Assembly (NCBI GenBank): GCA_024689605.1
Contig: JAILDD010000042.1
Location: 1-7,739 of the forward strand
Reading direction: 5' to 3'
From: Lachnospiraceae bacterium
GTDB lineage: Bacteria; Bacillota_A; Clostridia; Lachnospirales; Lachnospiraceae
DNA: 7,739 nucleotides
Position numbers and translations under genes: made by a program
Notes under the pieces: model-generated
Database searches by the model: none
What the model saw: only the letters and a program-made list of their open reading frames with translations
What the model was told of the DNA's origin: nothing
Shown here: in pieces, positions 5,597 through 7,739 of the stretch
Layout of the letters: every line of letters begins with the position of its first letter
Position numbering within the stretch: position 1 is the first letter of the stretch

Positions 5597-6469
5597 ATGA
5601 AGGTAGCAGTAATTGGTGCCGGTACAATGGGACAGGGCATCGCAAAGGCTTTTGCACAGTGTGACGACTTCGATAAGGTTTATCTGTGCGACATCAAGAC
5701 AGAGTTTGCCGAGGGCGGACTTGCAAAGATCAAGAAGGGATATGAGAAGCTTGTTTCCAAGGGAAAGATGGATCAGGCAGCAGTTGATTCATATCTTGCA
5801 AAATTCGAGACAGGACTTAATTCTATAGCAACAGATCCCGACCTTGTAGTAGAGGCTGCTCTTGAAGTAATGCAGATCAAAAAGGATTGTTTCAAGGATC
5901 TTATGGAGAACGTAGTAAAGAATGAAAACTGCATCTTTGCTTCGAATACTTCATCATTATCCATCACAGAGATCGGTGCAGGCCTTCCTAAGCCCATCGT
6001 AGGAATGCATTTCTTCAATCCTGCTGACCGTATGAAGCTTATCGAGGTTATAGCTGGTGCAAATACACCTGCAGATCTTGTTAATACGGTTAAGGATATC
6101 TCCGTAAAGCTTGGTAAGACACCTGTACAGGTTAATGAGGCACCTGGTTTCGTTGTAAACCGTATCCTTATTCCTCTTATCAACGAAGGTATCTTCGTAT
6201 ATTCTGAAGGTGTGTCCGATATCGAGGGCATCGACAATGCTATGAAGCTTGGTGCAAATCATCCCATGGGTCCCCTGGAGCTTGGTGACTATGTTGGTCT
6301 TGATATCGTGCTTGCTATCATGGAAGTTCTCTATGCTGAGACAGGCGATTCCAAGTATCGTCCTGCTCCTCTTCTTAAGAAGATGGTTCGTGCAAAGAAG
6401 CTGGGCGTAAAGACTGGTATCGGTTTCTACAACTATGCTGACGGTGGCAAGGTTCCTACAGATAAATAA
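5597..6469 (+). CDS. hbd: 3-hydroxybutyryl-CoA dehydrogenase
   Basis: It reduces acetoacetyl-CoA to 3-hydroxybutyryl-CoA with NAD(P)H, the second step of butyrate synthesis. The 290 residues fit the single-domain bacterial enzyme. The N-terminal Rossmann fold begins MKVAVIGAGTMGQG with GxGxxG at residues 7-12. Catalytic residues align with human HADH: Ser 119 (SNTSSL), His 138 (GMHFFNP), Glu 150 (MKLIEV) and Asn 188 (GFVVNR). The C-terminal helical domain has GANHPMGPLELGDYVGLD (219-236) and ends with the common KTGIGFYNY segment. Asp 32 at the end of the second strand suggests NAD preference, which is an inference. The start has a strong GGAGG (5585-5589), 7 nt before ATG. Its place after crt, although it acts before crt in the pathway, is the known Butyrivibrio order. 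Confidence 0.97.
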   Translation: MKVAVIGAGTMGQGIAKAFAQCDDFDKVYLCDIKTEFAEGGLAKIKKGYEKLVSKGKMDQAAVDSYLAKFETGLNSIATDPDLVVEAALEVMQIKKDCFKDLMENVVKNENCIFASNTSSLSITEIGAGLPKPIVGMHFFNPADRMKLIEVIAGANTPADLVNTVKDISVKLGKTPVQVNEAPGFVVNRILIPLINEGIFVYSEGVSDIEGIDNAMKLGANHPMGPLELGDYVGLDIVLAIMEVLYAETGDSKYRPAPLLKKMVRAKKLGVKTGIGFYNYADGGKVPTDK

Positions 6470-6482
6470 ACAGTGCACAGAG

Positions 6483-6514
6483 TTCCGGCCTGTGTGATCC
6501 ACGGGCCGGGATTT
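6483..6514 (+). terminator. Terminator-like hairpin between hbd and bcd
   Basis: TTCCGGCCTGTG (6483-6494) pairs with CACGGGCCGGGA (6500-6511), 12 bp with two G-U wobbles around a 5-nt loop. It is followed only by TTTAATTAA, so the T run is weak. It starts 13 nt after the hbd stop and ends shortly before the bcd ribosome binding site. It may cause partial termination or protect the upstream mRNA 3' end; full termination is unlikely because bcd has no obvious promoter of its own. Confidence 0.55.
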
Positions 6515-6525
6515 AATTAAAAAAT

Positions 6526-6530
6526 GGAGG
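6526..6530 (+). promoter_or_regulatory. Distant ribosome binding site of bcd
   Basis: GGAGG lies 12 nt before the bcd ATG at 6543, longer than the 4-7 nt of thl, crt and hbd. The ATG at 6524 overlaps this element and is out of frame, so 6543 remains the best start; the protein from there begins [11 protein letters not shown], as usual for Bcd. Confidence 0.7.
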
Positions 6531-6542
6531 ATACAAAACAAG

Positions 6543-7709
6543 ATGGAGTTCACGTTAGACAAACAGCATGAAATGGCGAGACAGCTGTTCAGAGATTTCG
6601 CCGTGAATGAAGCAAAGCCTCTTGCACAGCAGACTGATGAGGAAGAGAGATTCCCCAGAGAGACTGTTGATAAGATGGCAAAATTCGGTTTCCTGGGTAT
6701 TCCTGTTCCGAAGGAGTTTGGTGGTCAGGGCTGCGACATACTGACATATGTAATGGCAGTTGAGGAGCTTTCAAAGGTTTGTGGTACAACAGGAGTTATC
6801 CATTCCGCACACACATCCCTTTGTGCAAATCCTATCATGACCTATGGTACACCCGAGCAGAAAGAAAAGTATCTCATTCCCCTTGCAAAGGGTGAAAAGC
6901 TTGGTGCTTTCGGTCTTACAGAGCCCGGTGCAGGTACTGATGCTCAGGGACAGCAGACAAAGGCTGTTCTTGACGGAGATGAGTGGGTACTCAACGGATC
7001 AAAGTGCTTCATCACAAACGGTAAGGAAGCAGATGTATATGTAATATTCGCTGTTACCGGCAAGATTGAGAAGCGTGGTAAGTTCATGAAGGAAATCTCA
7101 TCTTTCATAGTTGAGAAGGGAACACCCGGTTTCTCCTTCGGTGTTAAGGAAAACAAGATGGGTATCCGTGGTTCATCAACTTACGAGTTGATCTTCACAG
7201 ACTGCAGGATCCCTAAGGATAACCTGCTTGGCCAGAAGGGTAAAGGCTTCAATATCGCAATGCACACCCTTGACGGCGGACGTATCGGTATTGCTGCTCA
7301 GGCTCTGGGAATCGCTGAGGGCGCTCTTGAGACAACTATCGCATATGTAAAAGAGAGAAAGCAGTTTGGCAGATCTATCGCACAGTTCCAGAACACACAG
7401 TTCCAGCTTGCTGATATGGCTACAAAGGTTCAGGCTGCTCAGTACATGGTATACAGTGCAGCTGCCAAGAAGGATGAGTACACAAAGAATCCTAAGGTTT
7501 CCTACTCAGTAGAAGCAGCTATGGCAAAGCTTTATGCTGCCGAGGTTGCTATGGAAGTTACCACAAAGGCTGTACAGCTTCACGGTGGTTACGGTTACAT
7601 CCGTGAGTATGATGTGGAGCGTATGATGCGCGATGCTAAGATAACAGAGATCTACGAAGGAACTTCAGAAGTTCAGCGTATGGTCATTTCCGCAAATATA
7701 TTAAAGTAG
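6543..7709 (+). CDS. bcd: Butyryl-CoA dehydrogenase
   Basis: This FAD enzyme of the acyl-CoA dehydrogenase family reduces crotonyl-CoA to butyryl-CoA. In butyrate formers it works with EtfAB, which bifurcates electrons from NADH to crotonyl-CoA and ferredoxin. The 388 residues give a full-length protein: N-terminal helical domain (1 to about 120), middle beta domain with the flavin/substrate signature [12 protein letters not shown] (122-133) and CFITNG (155-160), and C-terminal helical domain with [16 protein letters not shown] (345-360). The catalytic base is Glu 372 in IYEGTSE, the position used by short-chain enzymes of this type (Glu 367 in Megasphaera). It follows hbd by 73 nt and is followed by etfB, which fixes its role in butyrate synthesis rather than fatty acid oxidation. 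Confidence 0.97.
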   Translation: MEFTLDKQHEMARQLFRDFAVNEAKPLAQQTDEEERFPRETVDKMAKFGFLGIPVPKEFGGQGCDILTYVMAVEELSKVCGTTGVIHSAHTSLCANPIMTYGTPEQKEKYLIPLAKGEKLGAFGLTEPGAGTDAQGQQTKAVLDGDEWVLNGSKCFITNGKEADVYVIFAVTGKIEKRGKFMKEISSFIVEKGTPGFSFGVKENKMGIRGSSTYELIFTDCRIPKDNLLGQKGKGFNIAMHTLDGGRIGIAAQALGIAEGALETTIAYVKERKQFGRSIAQFQNTQFQLADMATKVQAAQYMVYSAAAKKDEYTKNPKVSYSVEAAMAKLYAAEVAMEVTTKAVQLHGGYGYIREYDVERMMRDAKITEIYEGTSEVQRMVISANILK

Positions 7710-7725
7710 GAGGTCTGGACAGATT

Positions 7726-7739
7726 ATGAAAATAGTAGT
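7726..7739 (+). CDS. etfB: Electron transfer flavoprotein beta subunit, first codons only
   Basis: Only MKIV and part of a fifth codon (GT) are inside the window. GGAGG at 7709-7713 overlaps the last base of the bcd stop and lies 12 nt before this ATG. EtfB proteins commonly begin MKIVVCIKQVPD, and etfB follows bcd in Butyrivibrio and many other butyrate formers. The call therefore rests on context and four residues; the start codon is well supported and the identity is likely. Confidence 0.75.

Noticed and set aside
5957..6562. 201-codon antisense frame across hbd
   Set aside because: It lies opposite a certain gene, has no ribosome binding site or recognisable protein, and comes from the strong codon bias of hbd. 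The same holds for the long antisense frames opposite thl at 3378-3797 and 4065-4526.

Overview
The window looks like chromosome from a motile, butyrate-forming, plant-fibre-degrading Lachnospiraceae bacterium, most like Butyrivibrio or Pseudobutyrivibrio. Three things suggest this: the gene order thl-crt-hbd-bcd-etfB, which is the order known for Butyrivibrio fibrisolvens; a Lachnospiraceae-type flagellin; and a family 5 cellulase at the left edge. The assignment is from recognition of protein sequences only, with no database search.

Left part (1-1200): the C-terminal end of a glycoside hydrolase family 5 endoglucanase, closed by a strong intrinsic terminator at 345-376. It is followed by a small secreted lipoprotein (465-1103) with an acidic tandem-repeat linker and a C-terminal domain resembling PrcB_C. 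A perfect 12-bp hairpin at 1168-1194 lies between this gene and the convergent flagellin gene.

Middle part (1198-3311): a 543-residue flagellin on the minus strand has ordinary D0/D1 ends. Its large central insert is AT-rich, rich in cysteine, and not recognisable. The 482-bp divergent region between flagellin and thl holds a near-consensus sigma-28 (SigD-type) promoter facing flagellin, at 3040-3067. A 13-bp perfect inverted repeat (2943-2955 and 3071-3083) flanks that promoter. The region also holds a long flagellin leader with a hairpin near the ribosome binding site, and a sigma-A-type promoter for thl with a leader that can fold in two mutually exclusive ways.

Right part (3312-7739): the central butyrate operon. 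Thiolase condenses two acetyl-CoA to acetoacetyl-CoA, Hbd reduces it to 3-hydroxybutyryl-CoA, Crt dehydrates that to crotonyl-CoA, and Bcd with EtfAB reduces crotonyl-CoA to butyryl-CoA. Only the first codons of etfB are inside the window. The gaps between genes are long for an operon (158, 132 and 73 nt up to bcd) and each carries inverted repeats or terminator-like hairpins, so expression of individual genes may be tuned.

The butyrate operon itself is ordinary. The items most worth a second look are the possible invertible flagellin promoter and the unusual cysteine-containing flagellin insert.
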